Positions 1-51,234 of a DNA stretch of 64,000 nt are shown here, in pieces (the first letter of the stretch is position 1; each line of letters begins with the position of its first letter). The notes beneath the pieces are model-generated. The model did no database searches, was not told the DNA's origin, and saw only the letters and a program-made list of their open reading frames with translations. Source of the stretch: Nocardia sp. CY41 (lineage in GTDB: Bacteria; Actinomycetota; Actinomycetes; Mycobacteriales; Mycobacteriaceae); NCBI RefSeq assembly GCF_009829325.1, contig NZ_VUOS01000017.1, positions 124,001-188,000 on the forward strand, written 5' to 3'. The position numbers and the translations under genes are program-made.

Positions 1-203
1 AGCGAGTAGCACCGTGCCACCGAGCCGGTCCGCTCGCTGGGGATGCGCAGGGTGAGGAATTGTCCGGGTTGGTAGCGGAACTTCTCGGCCAGCTCGTCGG
101 GAACGTCGAAGACCAGCGAGCGGGTGTCGGCCGTCTCGGTGATGACCGCGGACACCCGCAGCACGACCGAGCGCGAGCCGTGGGGAACCTCGACAGTGGT
201 CAT
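1..203 (-). CDS. kshB: 3-ketosteroid 9alpha-hydroxylase reductase subunit KshB, N-terminal part
   Basis: Only the first 67 or so residues are inside the window; the gene runs off the left edge. They read as the FAD-binding start of a ferredoxin-NADP reductase-type protein, with an RSLVFDVPDEL stretch followed by YQPGQFLTLRIPS, the flavin-binding beta-barrel segment, and ARCYSL. This closely resembles actinobacterial KshB as I know it, the reductase passing electrons from NADH to the Rieske oxygenase KshA in steroid ring opening. The ATG at 203 follows an AGAGGA ribosome-binding site with 5-nt spacing. A KstR-type operator lies 45 to 58 bases upstream, as expected for a cholesterol-catabolism gene. 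The C-terminal NAD and 2Fe-2S domains cannot be checked. Confidence 0.85.
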   Translation of the reverse strand, partial: MTTVEVPHGSRSVVLRVSAVITETADTRSLVFDVPDELAEKFRYQPGQFLTLRIPSERTGSVARCYS

Positions 204-247
204 GTCGTCCTCTCGAACCTGGCACGGGCGAGCCGCGACGCAAAAAC

Positions 248-261
248 TAGAACGTGTTTCA
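248..261. promoter_or_regulatory. KstR-type operator upstream of kshB
   Basis: The 14 bases TAGAACGTGTTTCA match the published KstR consensus TNNAACNNGTTNNA at every fixed position. KstR is the TetR-family repressor of the actinobacterial cholesterol regulon, and kshB belongs to it in Mycobacterium and Rhodococcus. The site lies in the 61-bp gap between the upstream TetR gene and kshB. kshB therefore probably has its own steroid-inducible promoter. Confidence 0.75.
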
Positions 262-264
262 GTT

Positions 265-903
265 TCATCGTACGTCGGGCGTCGCCTGGCGGACAAGCTG
301 GGCCTCCAGACCGGCGATCAGCACCTCCATGCCGAAGTCGTAGGAGTACCGTCCGCGCAGGTCGCCGATGTACCGCGTGGCCCGCTCGACCACGGGGGGC
401 AGCGTGACATCGGCCGGCGCCGAGCGGTCGCGTGGATTCACCCGGCTGCGGCCGAACAAGTAGGTGTGGATGGTCGCGTAGGCGGCCAGTATGTTGCGGT
501 CGCCGAAACCCGCGTCGTCGAGGATGTCCATGATCGCGGCGATCAGGTCGAGCTGTTTGCCGAGCATCTGCTCGATGAGGATGTCACCGAGGCCGGGATG
601 CTTGCGCAGCTTCTCGTCGATCTGGTCGACGAGATCGCGCAGCCGGTGTTGCCATGGTCCGGATTCCGCTGGCGGAGTGCGCACTCCGGTCAGCGCGGCG
701 CTGGCGACGAGGTCGAGCAGCTCCCGTTTGTCGGCGACGTAGTAATAGGGCGCCATGGGGGAGACGCCGAGTTCGCGGGACAGTCGCCGCATCGACAGTT
801 TCTCCACGCCGTCCTCGCGCACCACGCGCAGTGCGGCCTCGACGATCTCGGACTCCGACAGGGTTCGATTCGTGGTGCTCGCGGGCCCTCCGTGGTTACG
901 CAA
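265..903 (-). CDS. TetR family transcriptional regulator
   Basis: A 212-residue protein when started at the TTG at 903, preceded by a perfect GGAGG seven bases upstream. An ATG-initiated version from 1068 would add about 55 low-complexity residues encoded by direct repeats, so I prefer TTG. The N-terminal third is a TetR helix-turn-helix (SEIVEAALRVVREDG, then MRRLSRELGVSPMAPYYYV, which includes the recognition helix). The rest is a helical ligand-binding/dimerisation domain. It does not look like MftR, whose helix-turn-helix reads differently, nor like KstR. It sits upstream of kshB on the same strand and divergently from mftA, so either could be a target. The ligand is unknown. Confidence 0.8.
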   Translation of the reverse strand: MRNHGGPASTTNRTLSESEIVEAALRVVREDGVEKLSMRRLSRELGVSPMAPYYYVADKRELLDLVASAALTGVRTPPAESGPWQHRLRDLVDQIDEKLRKHPGLGDILIEQMLGKQLDLIAAIMDILDDAGFGDRNILAAYATIHTYLFGRSRVNPRDRSAPADVTLPPVVERATRYIGDLRGRYSYDFGMEVLIAGLEAQLVRQATPDVR

Positions 904-922
904 GCTTCCGCCTCCGGGCCTG
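883..922. repeat. Direct repeat copy 1, carrying the RBS and TTG start of the TetR gene
   Basis: A 40-bp unit containing, on the minus strand, GGAGG, a 7-nt spacer and the TTG start of the TetR gene. It recurs 76 bp away (959-998) with one mismatch. Confidence 0.85.
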
Positions 923-958
923 ATGTGCGCACCGCTGTGTTCGAGGTGCGGCGCTCCC

Positions 959-998
959 GGGCCCTGCGTGGTTACGCAAGCTTCCGCCTCCGGGCCTG
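959..998. repeat. Direct repeat copy 2, upstream of the TetR gene
   Basis: Second copy of the 40-bp unit at 883-922, one base different. On the minus strand it again carries GGAGG and a TTG, but the frame opened by this TTG closes at a TAA about 76 bases on, inside copy 1. The copy therefore forms a decoy start or 25-codon leader. The remainder of 904-1325 holds no gene I can support. Confidence 0.8.
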
Positions 999-1228
999 GC
1001 GCTCGCACCGCGTGCGCTGCCGCCCCCGTTCGCCTGCATTCGTCCGACTCCCATGCCACCTCGACCACCGCGGGCGTGTGCTGCCCGTCACATTCTGTTC
1101 AGCTGCTTGCAATGCGCAGTCTAGAGCGCCGGGTATCGGCCCCGTCGCCGCCTGTTGCACTCGGCTCGCCGCCGAACGCCCGGTCGAACGCGTCGTGGGG
1201 TGGCCGGACCCGCGGGCCATCGATTCGA

Positions 1229-1252
1229 TGACTGAAACCTGTTCTTTTGTCA
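1229..1252. promoter_or_regulatory. Candidate operator upstream of mftA
   Basis: TGAC and GTCA arms enclose TGAAACCTGTTCTT (1233-1246), which matches the KstR pattern TNNAACNNGTTNNA at all fixed positions except the last base. It lies about 75 bp before mftA, in the divergent region shared with the TetR gene. It could bind that TetR protein, KstR, or nothing. Confidence 0.3.
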
Positions 1253-1325
1253 GTTGATGACGTTATTGTGTGAGCACGGACTGCGCCGTGCAGTCCGCAC
1301 ACGGATCGTCCTCGCGGAGGTAGCC

Positions 1326-1475
1326 ATGCCGGAATACGGGTCCATCGGACACGCGGAAACCGACAACACCGGACGGATGGAGACCGCCGCCGCGCGGTCG
1401 GCCGAAGAGGCGCCGCTGGTCGAGGAGAGCCTCATCGAAGAGGTGTCCATCGACGGCATGTGCGGCGTCTACTGA
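1326..1475 (+). CDS. mftA: Mycofactocin precursor peptide MftA
   Basis: A 49-residue acidic peptide ending in IDGMCGVY, the hallmark C-terminus of MftA. In the known pathway the terminal Val-Tyr is decarboxylated and crosslinked by MftC with help from MftB, then released and processed into the redox cofactor mycofactocin. The middle of the peptide (EEAPLVEESLIEEVS) is the leader bound by the MftB recognition element. The start is the ATG at 1326, five bases after GGAGG. A longer in-frame version from 1254 lacks a comparable site. The fused MftB-MftC gene begins 17 bases after the stop. Confidence 0.97.
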   Translation: MPEYGSIGHAETDNTGRMETAAARSAEEAPLVEESLIEEVSIDGMCGVY

Positions 1476-1491
1476 CGGGCGGTCGACGACG

Positions 1492-3030
1492 ATGTTCGAT
1501 CTCGATACCCGCTGGCAGCTGCACCCGCGCGTGGCGCTGCGTCCGGAGCCGTTCGGCGCGCTGCTCTACCACTTCGGCACGCGCAAGCTGTCCTTCCTGA
1601 AAAATCCGCGGATCGTCGAGATCGTCCGGTCGCTGCCGGAGCACGCGTCGGCCCGCACCGCCCTGCGCGCGGCGGGCGTACCGGAGGCGAGTGCAGGCGC
1701 GTATCTGAAAGCGCTGACCCAGCTCGCCGATTCGGACATGATCGTCGGCGCGCCCGCCGGTGCGCCCGCACCGGCTGCCGGGACGCGCGAGCCTTGGGGG
1801 GCGGTGGCGCCGTCGGACGCGGCCGTGCGCCTGGTGGATCGCTTCGAGTCCGGCCTCGCCGCGCCGATCTGCCTGACCTGGGAGCTCACCTACGCCTGCA
1901 ACCTGTCCTGCGTGCACTGCCTGTCGTCCTCGGGTCGCCGGGATCCGCGCGAGCTGAGCACCGAGCAGTGCAAGGCGCTGATCGACGAGTTCGAGCGCAT
2001 GCAGGTGTTCTACGTGAACATCGGCGGCGGCGAACCCACGGTGCGCCCGGACTTCTGGGAGCTGGTCGACTACGCGACCGCCCACCACGTGGGCGTGAAG
2101 TTCTCCACCAACGGGGTTCGCATCACGCCCGAGGTCGCGGCCCGGCTGGCGGCCAGTGACTACGTCGACGTCCAGGTGTCGCTGGACGGCGCCGACGCCG
2201 CGGTCAACGACGCCGTGCGCGGCCCCGGCTCCTACGCCATGGCTATCCGAGCGCTGGAGAACCTCGCCGCGGCCGGTTTCCGGGACGCGAAACTCTCGGT
2301 GGTGGCGACCAGGCACAACATCGGGCAGCTCGACCAGTTCCGCGCCATCGCCGAGCGGTACGGCGCCACCTTGCGGTTGACCAGGCTGCGGCCCTCGGGG
2401 CGGGGCGCGGACGTATGGGACGAGTTGCATCCGACGCCCGACCAGCAGCGCGTGCTCTACGACTGGCTGCTGCGCAACGGCGAGGGCGTGCTCACCGGCG
2501 ACTCCTTCTTCCATCTGTCGGCATTCGGCCAGGCGCTGCCGGGCCTGAACATGTGCGGCGCGGGCCGGGTGGTCTGTCTGGTCGACCCGGTGGGCGATGT
2601 CTACGCCTGCCCGTTCGCCATCCACGACCGGTTTCGTGCCGGAAACGTGGTGACCGATGGTGGTTTCGAGGCGGTCTGGCGCTCCTCGGAACTGTTCGGC
2701 GAGCTGCGTGAGCCCAGCGGCGGCGGCGCGTGCGCGTCGTGCAGCCACTACGACGCCTGCCGGGGCGGCTGCATGGCGGCGAAATTCTTCACCGGGCTGC
2801 CCGCCGACGGTCCGGACCCGGAGTGCGTGCAGGGCTACGGCGAGGCGGCGCTGGCCGACACCGAGCGGCTGATCCCGCGTTCGTCGGTCGACCACTCCCG
2901 CCGGGTCACACCGCGGGCGGGCGGGCGCGGGAGCGGGCCGGTGCCGTTGACCTTGAGCGCGACGCGCCCGGCCGGATTCACGCCCGAGCGCCGCCCGGCG
3001 CGGGCCTGCGACGAGAATCCGCTGGCATGA
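1492..3030 (+). CDS. mftC: Fused MftB-MftC: peptide chaperone plus radical SAM mycofactocin maturase
   Basis: A single 512-residue frame in place of the usual two genes. Residues 1 to about 95 match MftB (LHPRVALRPEPFGALLYHFG), a PqqD-like recognition element that presents MftA. An Ala/Pro/Gly linker (about 86-99) leads to the MftC part. Its radical SAM signature CNLSCVHC places the 4Fe-4S cysteines at 136, 140 and 143, with GGGEP at 178-182. The C-terminal SPASM region carries the expected cysteine clusters (CGAGRVVC, CASCSHYDACRGGC). MftC performs oxidative decarboxylation and crosslinking of the MftA Val-Tyr end. No frameshift or internal start is needed to read across the junction. The gene follows mftA directly and is surely co-transcribed. 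Confidence 0.95.
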   Translation: MFDLDTRWQLHPRVALRPEPFGALLYHFGTRKLSFLKNPRIVEIVRSLPEHASARTALRAAGVPEASAGAYLKALTQLADSDMIVGAPAGAPAPAAGTREPWGAVAPSDAAVRLVDRFESGLAAPICLTWELTYACNLSCVHCLSSSGRRDPRELSTEQCKALIDEFERMQVFYVNIGGGEPTVRPDFWELVDYATAHHVGVKFSTNGVRITPEVAARLAASDYVDVQVSLDGADAAVNDAVRGPGSYAMAIRALENLAAAGFRDAKLSVVATRHNIGQLDQFRAIAERYGATLRLTRLRPSGRGADVWDELHPTPDQQRVLYDWLLRNGEGVLTGDSFFHLSAFGQALPGLNMCGAGRVVCLVDPVGDVYACPFAIHDRFRAGNVVTDGGFEAVWRSSELFGELREPSGGGACASCSHYDACRGGCMAAKFFTGLPADGPDPECVQGYGEAALADTERLIPRSSVDHSRRVTPRAGGRGSGPVPLTLSATRPAGFTPERRPARACDENPLA

Positions 3031-3252
3031 CGCCATTCGGTTTGCCAAAAGTGTGCTGATGGTGTGGAAATGGCCACTGTCCGCTCGACGACCTGGCGGT
3101 AGCCGTTGTGTTGCCGGATGCTGGGGATTGGTGCCGGGCGAACTCTCGGCATCCGGCGCGGCGCGAGTCGCTTCCGGTGCCGGGCCGGTTTCGCCCGGAA
3201 ATCTGCCGTTTTTTCCGGACTGTTGATGTCTACCCGCGAAAGTCCGCCTAGC

Positions 3253-4662
3253 ATGCCAGGAATGCGCCATGATCGCCTGCCCGACGGATTCGGGGTGCGG
3301 ATCGATCCTCGGGTACGCGCATACTCCGGCGGGCGGGTCCTGATCGGCGGTTCGCCGGCCAGGTTGCTGCGACTTGCCCCGGAGGCCGCCGAGATGATCG
3401 GCGACGGGTACCTCGAGGTGACCGGCCCGAAGTCCGCCGTCGTTGCCAGACGGCTGCTCGACTCCGGAGTGGCCAATCCCCGCCCGCGGCTGCTGCCCTC
3501 GCCGGAGGACGTCACCGTCATCGTGCCGCTGCACAACAACGCCGAGGGGCTGGCGCGGCTGCTGGCCGCGCTGCGCGGGCACAACGTCATCGTGGTCGAC
3601 GACGGGTCCGACCAGCCGGTGCGGATCCCCCGCAACCGCGGCACCCGGTGCCGGGTGACCGTGCTGCGGCACGACCGCAAACAAGGCCCCGCTGCCGCCC
3701 GCAACGCCGGTTTACGGGCGGCGACAACCGACTTCGTCGCCTTCCTGGACTCCGATGTGGTGCCGCGCAGCGGATGGCTGGAAGTGATGCTCGGTCACTT
3801 CAGCGATCCGGGGGTGGCCCTGGTCGCCCCGCGCATCGTCGCGCTGGACCCGGAGTCCACCGCGCTGGCGCGCTACGAGCACACCCGCTCCTCGCTCGAT
3901 CTGGGCAGGCGGGAGGCTGCCGTGCACTCGCGCGGACTGGTGTCCTACGTGCCGAGCGCGGCGCTGCTGGCGCGGCGCAGGGCGCTGCTGGAACAAGGCG
4001 GCTTCGACGACTCGATGCATGTCGCCGAGGACGTCGACCTGTGCTGGCGGCTGGAGCGGGCGGGGTGGCGGCTGCGCTACGAGCCCGCGGCACACGTGGC
4101 GCACGACCACCGGGTCTGCTTTCGCGCCTGGTTCGACCGAAAGCTCTTCTACGGCACCGGGGCCGCGCCGCTGGGTGAACGGCACGCGGGCACGGTGTCA
4201 CCCCTGTCGGTGCCGTCCTGGACGCTGCTGGCCGCGTTCCTGTTCGCCACGCTCACCAAGTGGGGACTGTTCGGCGGCATCATCACTTTGATCACCGCGT
4301 TGGCTCGGTTGCGCCGCGTCTTCGCCGGGCTCGACAACCCCACCCGGATCGCCGCGATCTATCTGGCCCGCGGTTTCTTCGCCGGGCTCTGGCGTTTGGC
4401 CTCGGCGATGTGCAGGCACTACTGGCCGATCACACTGCTGGCGATGGTCTTCTCGCGGCGCGTCCGCCGCATCGCGATCACCATGGCCGTGGCGGACGGC
4501 TTGGCCGACTGGTTCACCCACCGCGACGCGGGCGGTCTGGATCCGGTGCGCTACGTGGTCTACAAGCGCCTCGACGACATCGCCTACGGCACCGGCCTGT
4601 GGCTCGGCGCGTACCGAGCGCGCAGCGTGGAAGCGCTGAAACCCACCACACCGTCGCGCTGA
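3253..4662 (+). CDS. mftF: Mycofactocin glycosyltransferase MftF
   Basis: A family 2 glycosyltransferase of about 469 residues, matching the usual MftF length. After an N-terminal region starting RLPDGFGVRIDPRVR comes the GT-A fold: VTVIVPLHNN, VVDDGSD near residue 117, and a DSD metal/nucleotide-sugar motif near 166. Hydrophobic stretches (around WTLLAAFLFATL and later) suggest membrane association. In mycobacteria MftF attaches the oligoglucose chain to premycofactocin. Starts at 3226, 3253 or 3262 are possible; none has a strong ribosome-binding site, and the conserved part begins just after 3262. The 222-bp gap before it, where mftD and mftE normally lie, holds no gene. Confidence 0.9.
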   Translation: MPGMRHDRLPDGFGVRIDPRVRAYSGGRVLIGGSPARLLRLAPEAAEMIGDGYLEVTGPKSAVVARRLLDSGVANPRPRLLPSPEDVTVIVPLHNNAEGLARLLAALRGHNVIVVDDGSDQPVRIPRNRGTRCRVTVLRHDRKQGPAAARNAGLRAATTDFVAFLDSDVVPRSGWLEVMLGHFSDPGVALVAPRIVALDPESTALARYEHTRSSLDLGRREAAVHSRGLVSYVPSAALLARRRALLEQGGFDDSMHVAEDVDLCWRLERAGWRLRYEPAAHVAHDHRVCFRAWFDRKLFYGTGAAPLGERHAGTVSPLSVPSWTLLAAFLFATLTKWGLFGGIITLITALARLRRVFAGLDNPTRIAAIYLARGFFAGLWRLASAMCRHYWPITLLAMVFSRRVRRIAITMAVADGLADWFTHRDAGGLDPVRYVVYKRLDDIAYGTGLWLGAYRARSVEALKPTTPSR

Positions 4663-4759
4663 TCGACCCGGACCGTCCACGATGACCTGGATCTTGCCCG
4701 CACCCTCGCCCAGCCGCCCGGCGCAGCGGACCGGGCCGAGACACTGAACGGGAGTCCGA

Positions 4760-6211
4760 ATGGCCGACACGCTCATCGTCGGGGGCGGTACCGCCGGGTG
4801 CGTCCTGGCGGAGCGGCTGAGCGCCGATCCGGCGCAGACGGTGCGGGTGCTCGAGGCGGGCCCGCTGTGGACCGGCCTCGACGCGATGCCCGCCGAGTTG
4901 CTGGACGCGGCGGCACTGCCGATCGGCCCGGAAGCGGGGTGGCTGTGGCGCTACGAGGTCGTTCTCGCCGAGGATCCGCCGGTGCCGGGAACGATCGTGC
5001 GCGGCAAGCTGATCGGCGGCTCGGGGGCGGTCAACGGCGGCTACTTCGTCCGCGCCCTTGCGGCGGATTTCGACGCCTGGGGGCGGGTGCTCGGCGGCTC
5101 GGACAGCTGGTCGTTCGAGTCGGTGCTCCCGTACTACTGCCGGGTCGAACGTGACCTGGACTTCGGCGATCGGCCCTGGCACGGTGCGCACGGTCCGATT
5201 CCGGTGGCGCGCACCTCGACTCCCGCTCCGGTCAGCGCGGCGTTCATGGACGCCTGCCGCGCCGCCGGGTTCGCCGAGGTGTCCGATCTCAATGCCCCCG
5301 ACAGCGGGGAAGGGGTCGGCTTCGTGCCGTGCAATTGCGACGGAGGAAGACGCATCGGCCCGTCGATCGGCTATCTGCTGCCCGCGCTGACCCGCCCGAA
5401 CCTGACCGTCGCCGGCGACACGTTCGTCACACGCATTCGCTTCGACGGCACCCGGGCGGTCGGCGTGGAGTGCGTGCGCGACGGCGAGAGCGGCGTGGAG
5501 TGGGCCGATCGCATCGTGCTGTGCGCCGGGGCGATCGAGTCGGCCGCGTTGCTGTTGCGCTCCGGCATCGGCGACCCGGGGCAGCTTCGCCCGTTGGGCG
5601 TCCCGGTGGTGCACGCCGCCCCGGTCGGCGCCTGGCTCGGCGACCATCCGGAAGTGGGGATCTCCTACCTGCTCGAACTGGCCGAGCCGCCCGCCGTCCC
5701 GCTGGAGGCCGTGCTCGAGCTCGATGACGTCGAAATACGCCCGTACGCCGTATCGTTCACCCCCGGCGTGCACAGGCTGGGGGTCACGCTGATGCGCCCG
5801 TGGTCGGCCGGAGTGCTCCGGTTGCGATCGGCCGAACCGGACGTCGCGCCGCTGATCGATTACCGCTATCTCACCGCCGAGCCGGATCGCGCGCGGCTGC
5901 GCGACACGGTGGCGACCGCGGGCGGGTTGCTGCGACGAATGAACGCGCGGCCGGTGGACCCGATACCGCAGCCAGGAGAACTCGACGCGTGGTTACGCGC
6001 GAATCTCGCCACATCGCAACATCTGTCCGGAACCTGCCGGATGGGCCGGGAGAACGATCCGGCGGCCGTGGTGGACGAGTTGTGCCGGGTGCACGGCGTC
6101 ACCGGGTTGTCGGTGGTGGATCTGTCCATCGTGCCTGTGCCACTGAGCCGCGGACCGCAGGCTACGACCATGATGATCGCGGAAAAGGCAGCCGCACACC
6201 TGGCCGAGTGA
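4760..6211 (+). CDS. mftG: Mycofactocin-associated GMC oxidoreductase MftG
   Basis: A 483-residue GMC-family flavoprotein. The FAD-binding GGGTAG motif lies in the first 20 residues, a second GMC signature around GSGAVNGGYFVRAL, and the C-terminal active-site His region reads SQHLSGTCRMG. MftG is the last gene of canonical mycofactocin loci and is proposed to reoxidise mycofactocinol and feed electrons to the respiratory chain. The ATG follows GGGAG with 6-nt spacing. Position after mftF supports the assignment over other GMC oxidases such as choline oxidase. Confidence 0.88.
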   Translation: MADTLIVGGGTAGCVLAERLSADPAQTVRVLEAGPLWTGLDAMPAELLDAAALPIGPEAGWLWRYEVVLAEDPPVPGTIVRGKLIGGSGAVNGGYFVRALAADFDAWGRVLGGSDSWSFESVLPYYCRVERDLDFGDRPWHGAHGPIPVARTSTPAPVSAAFMDACRAAGFAEVSDLNAPDSGEGVGFVPCNCDGGRRIGPSIGYLLPALTRPNLTVAGDTFVTRIRFDGTRAVGVECVRDGESGVEWADRIVLCAGAIESAALLLRSGIGDPGQLRPLGVPVVHAAPVGAWLGDHPEVGISYLLELAEPPAVPLEAVLELDDVEIRPYAVSFTPGVHRLGVTLMRPWSAGVLRLRSAEPDVAPLIDYRYLTAEPDRARLRDTVATAGGLLRRMNARPVDPIPQPGELDAWLRANLATSQHLSGTCRMGRENDPAAVVDELCRVHGVTGLSVVDLSIVPVPLSRGPQATTMMIAEKAAAHLAE

Positions 6212-6336
6212 AGCGAAAGAAGGGTCGGTCACATTCTTCCGGGACGCGGACCGGGTGTGACCTGGCGGACAAAGCCGAACATCGCTCGTTACCGCCCTAT
6301 CGGCGCCGGTACAGTTTGGGGCGGAAAGAAAGGCAA

Positions 6337-7707
6337 ATGGTCAGCAACATCGCAGGTGGGCGACCCCCACGGCCGGGCGTCGAGCCGGGCGCCCAACTCG
6401 GTGCGCTCGAAGCCTACGCCGCGCAGGCGCACGGATATCTCAGTGCGGGCGGCGATCAACTTGCCCGGCTCGCCGGTTTGCTGCGCCCTGCCGTACTGGA
6501 GTCCTGGCTGCGTAGCGTTCGCGGCGGCGTCGACCCGATGGACGCGGTCGACGGGCGCGGTCTGCGCGGCGCCGATCTGCAGCGCTATCTGCAGGCCCAT
6601 CCGATCGCCGCGCTGATGCCGCTGATCGACAAATTGCTCGTACAGGACACGGCCAGAACGGGTTTGATCGTCGTGATCGCCGATCAGTTCGGCCGGGTGC
6701 TCTCGGTGCACGGCGGAGCCGAGCAGGTCGCGGCCGCCGCGGAGATCGGCCTGCGCGCCGGCGACGACCTCAGTGAACGACGCATCGGCACGAACGCGGT
6801 CGGCCTGGTGGTACGCACCGGGCGCGCCGCGTGGATTCACGGCCCGGAGCACTTCCTGCATCGGATGCACCAGCTCACCGGTGCCGCGGCGCCGGTGCAC
6901 GACCCGGACGGCAGGCTGGTCGGGGTGCTGATGATCGCTGGCGGTGTCCGTGTGGCGAAGCCGGAGATCCTCGCGCTGGTCAAAGCGACCGCCACGGCCG
7001 CGGAAATGGACTTGCTGCTCAGCGCCATGCGCGCCGGGGAGCGCGGAACCGACGGTCACGGGCGGCGCGACGCCGCCCGGCCGCATCCGGCGGGCCGGCT
7101 CGGGCTCGACGTGCTGGGTCTCGGGCAGCCACAGTTGAGCGTCGCGGACGATCGGGTGCCGTTGTCCCAGCGGCACGCCGAGATTCTCCTGCTGCTGGCC
7201 GAACACCCCGAAGGGCTCGGTGCCGATCATCTCGCGCTGCTGCTCGACGACACCGATCTGGACAACGGCACCATCCGCGCGGCCGTGTCCCGGCTGCGGG
7301 CGGTGGTGGGCCCGAGTGTCTTCGGCTCGCGGCCTTACCGTCTGTGCGTTCCGGTCGCAACCGATGTGGAGGCGTTGCGCGCCGCGCTCGATTCCGGTGA
7401 TGTCGACTCCGCATTGCGCCTTTATGCCGGGCCGGTGCTGCCGCGCTCGACCGCGCCGGGCATCATCGACATTCGCGACGAGCTCCGAGTCCGATTGCGC
7501 ACCGCGGTGCTGGCGTCGGGCGACACCGCGGTGCTGCGCCGATGGACGGCGGGTCCGGAGGGGCGCGACGACGCCGCCGCGTGGGCGGCCTATCGAGCCA
7601 CGGTGGATCGGGATTCGCCGCTGTATGCGCAGATCGAGGCCAAGATCCGGGTGCTGGACCGCCGCCTGGGCGCCGATGCAACGCGAATGCAACGTTTCGG
7701 CTCATAA
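6337..7707 (+). CDS. GAF-domain transcriptional regulator
   Basis: A 456-residue protein. Residues about 55-230 form a GAF-like sensory domain (ESWLRSV, then RIGTNAVGLVVRTGRAAWIHGPEHF and PVHDPDGRLVGVLMIAGG). This resembles the N-terminal part of AcoR-type activators, but no AAA+ sigma54 domain follows. Instead residues about 285-350 look like a winged helix (LSQRHAEILLLLAEHPEG, then TIRAAVSRLRAVVG). Proteins of this build often sit beside alcohol or aldehyde dehydrogenase genes in actinobacteria. Here it follows mftG by 125 bp and could control mycofactocin-linked redox genes. An AAAGG just before the ATG at 6337 supports that start. The ligand is unknown. Confidence 0.75.
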   Translation: MVSNIAGGRPPRPGVEPGAQLGALEAYAAQAHGYLSAGGDQLARLAGLLRPAVLESWLRSVRGGVDPMDAVDGRGLRGADLQRYLQAHPIAALMPLIDKLLVQDTARTGLIVVIADQFGRVLSVHGGAEQVAAAAEIGLRAGDDLSERRIGTNAVGLVVRTGRAAWIHGPEHFLHRMHQLTGAAAPVHDPDGRLVGVLMIAGGVRVAKPEILALVKATATAAEMDLLLSAMRAGERGTDGHGRRDAARPHPAGRLGLDVLGLGQPQLSVADDRVPLSQRHAEILLLLAEHPEGLGADHLALLLDDTDLDNGTIRAAVSRLRAVVGPSVFGSRPYRLCVPVATDVEALRAALDSGDVDSALRLYAGPVLPRSTAPGIIDIRDELRVRLRTAVLASGDTAVLRRWTAGPEGRDDAAAWAAYRATVDRDSPLYAQIEAKIRVLDRRLGADATRMQRFGS

Positions 7708-8104
7708 TCTGCACAGCCATCGGCGTGGCAGCGCGTCGCCGCGATCGTGTGCCGATCGCACGGGGCGGTGTGCCTCCGCTTCCGGCCCTGGTAGCCGCGT
7801 TGGACGTCCGTCCAGAAGTTTTTAGTGCAAATAGTTCCTTTTTATTAACGAAGCGCCTAATGTTCGCACTGCACGGATGAGGACCGTGTGACGTAGCTGA
7901 CATAGCCGTGGCGCCCGCTCCACGGCGATGACGTTGGAGGATTGGCGGCTTTCGCGCGAGTGCGCTTCGCATCGCTCGCGCTCTCATCGAATCGCACGTG
8001 GTGGTCGACGCCATGCGCCCGGCCTGGGCAGCCGGGTGTGGCGGCTTCTTCGTGCTGCCCAAAAGCGTTCGGACAGCCGTTGTTCCGCCGGGTAGGAGGC
8101 TCTG
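7708..8104 (+). promoter_or_regulatory. Leader/promoter region of the NRPS operon
   Basis: 397 bp without a supportable gene. The stretch about 7818-7870 is unusually AT-rich for this genome and is a likely promoter. A hairpin with 7-bp outer arms (GCGCGAG at 7954-7960, CTCGCGC at 7975-7981) and an inner TGCG/CGCA pair lies about 125 nt before the start codon and could act in the leader. A perfect AGGAGG (8094-8099) sits five bases before the GTG start of the first NRPS gene. Confidence 0.5.
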
Positions 8105-51192
<43,088 letters not shown>

Positions 51193-51234
51193 ATCCCCCA
51201 ACACCTGACCCGACCAGGAAGAAGGAAAACCGAG

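Noticed and set aside
265..903. The TetR gene as the mycofactocin regulator mftR
   Set aside because: Location fits, but the helix-turn-helix and C-terminal sequence do not resemble MftR as I know it.
904..1068. N-terminal extension of the TetR protein from the ATG at 1068
   Set aside because: The extension is encoded by direct repeats read in two different frames, has no family similarity, and the TTG at 903 has a perfect ribosome-binding site.
7730..7785. Weak hairpin after the GAF regulator as a terminator
   Set aside because: The stem is only six pairs with a G-U wobble; not distinguishable from background at this GC content.
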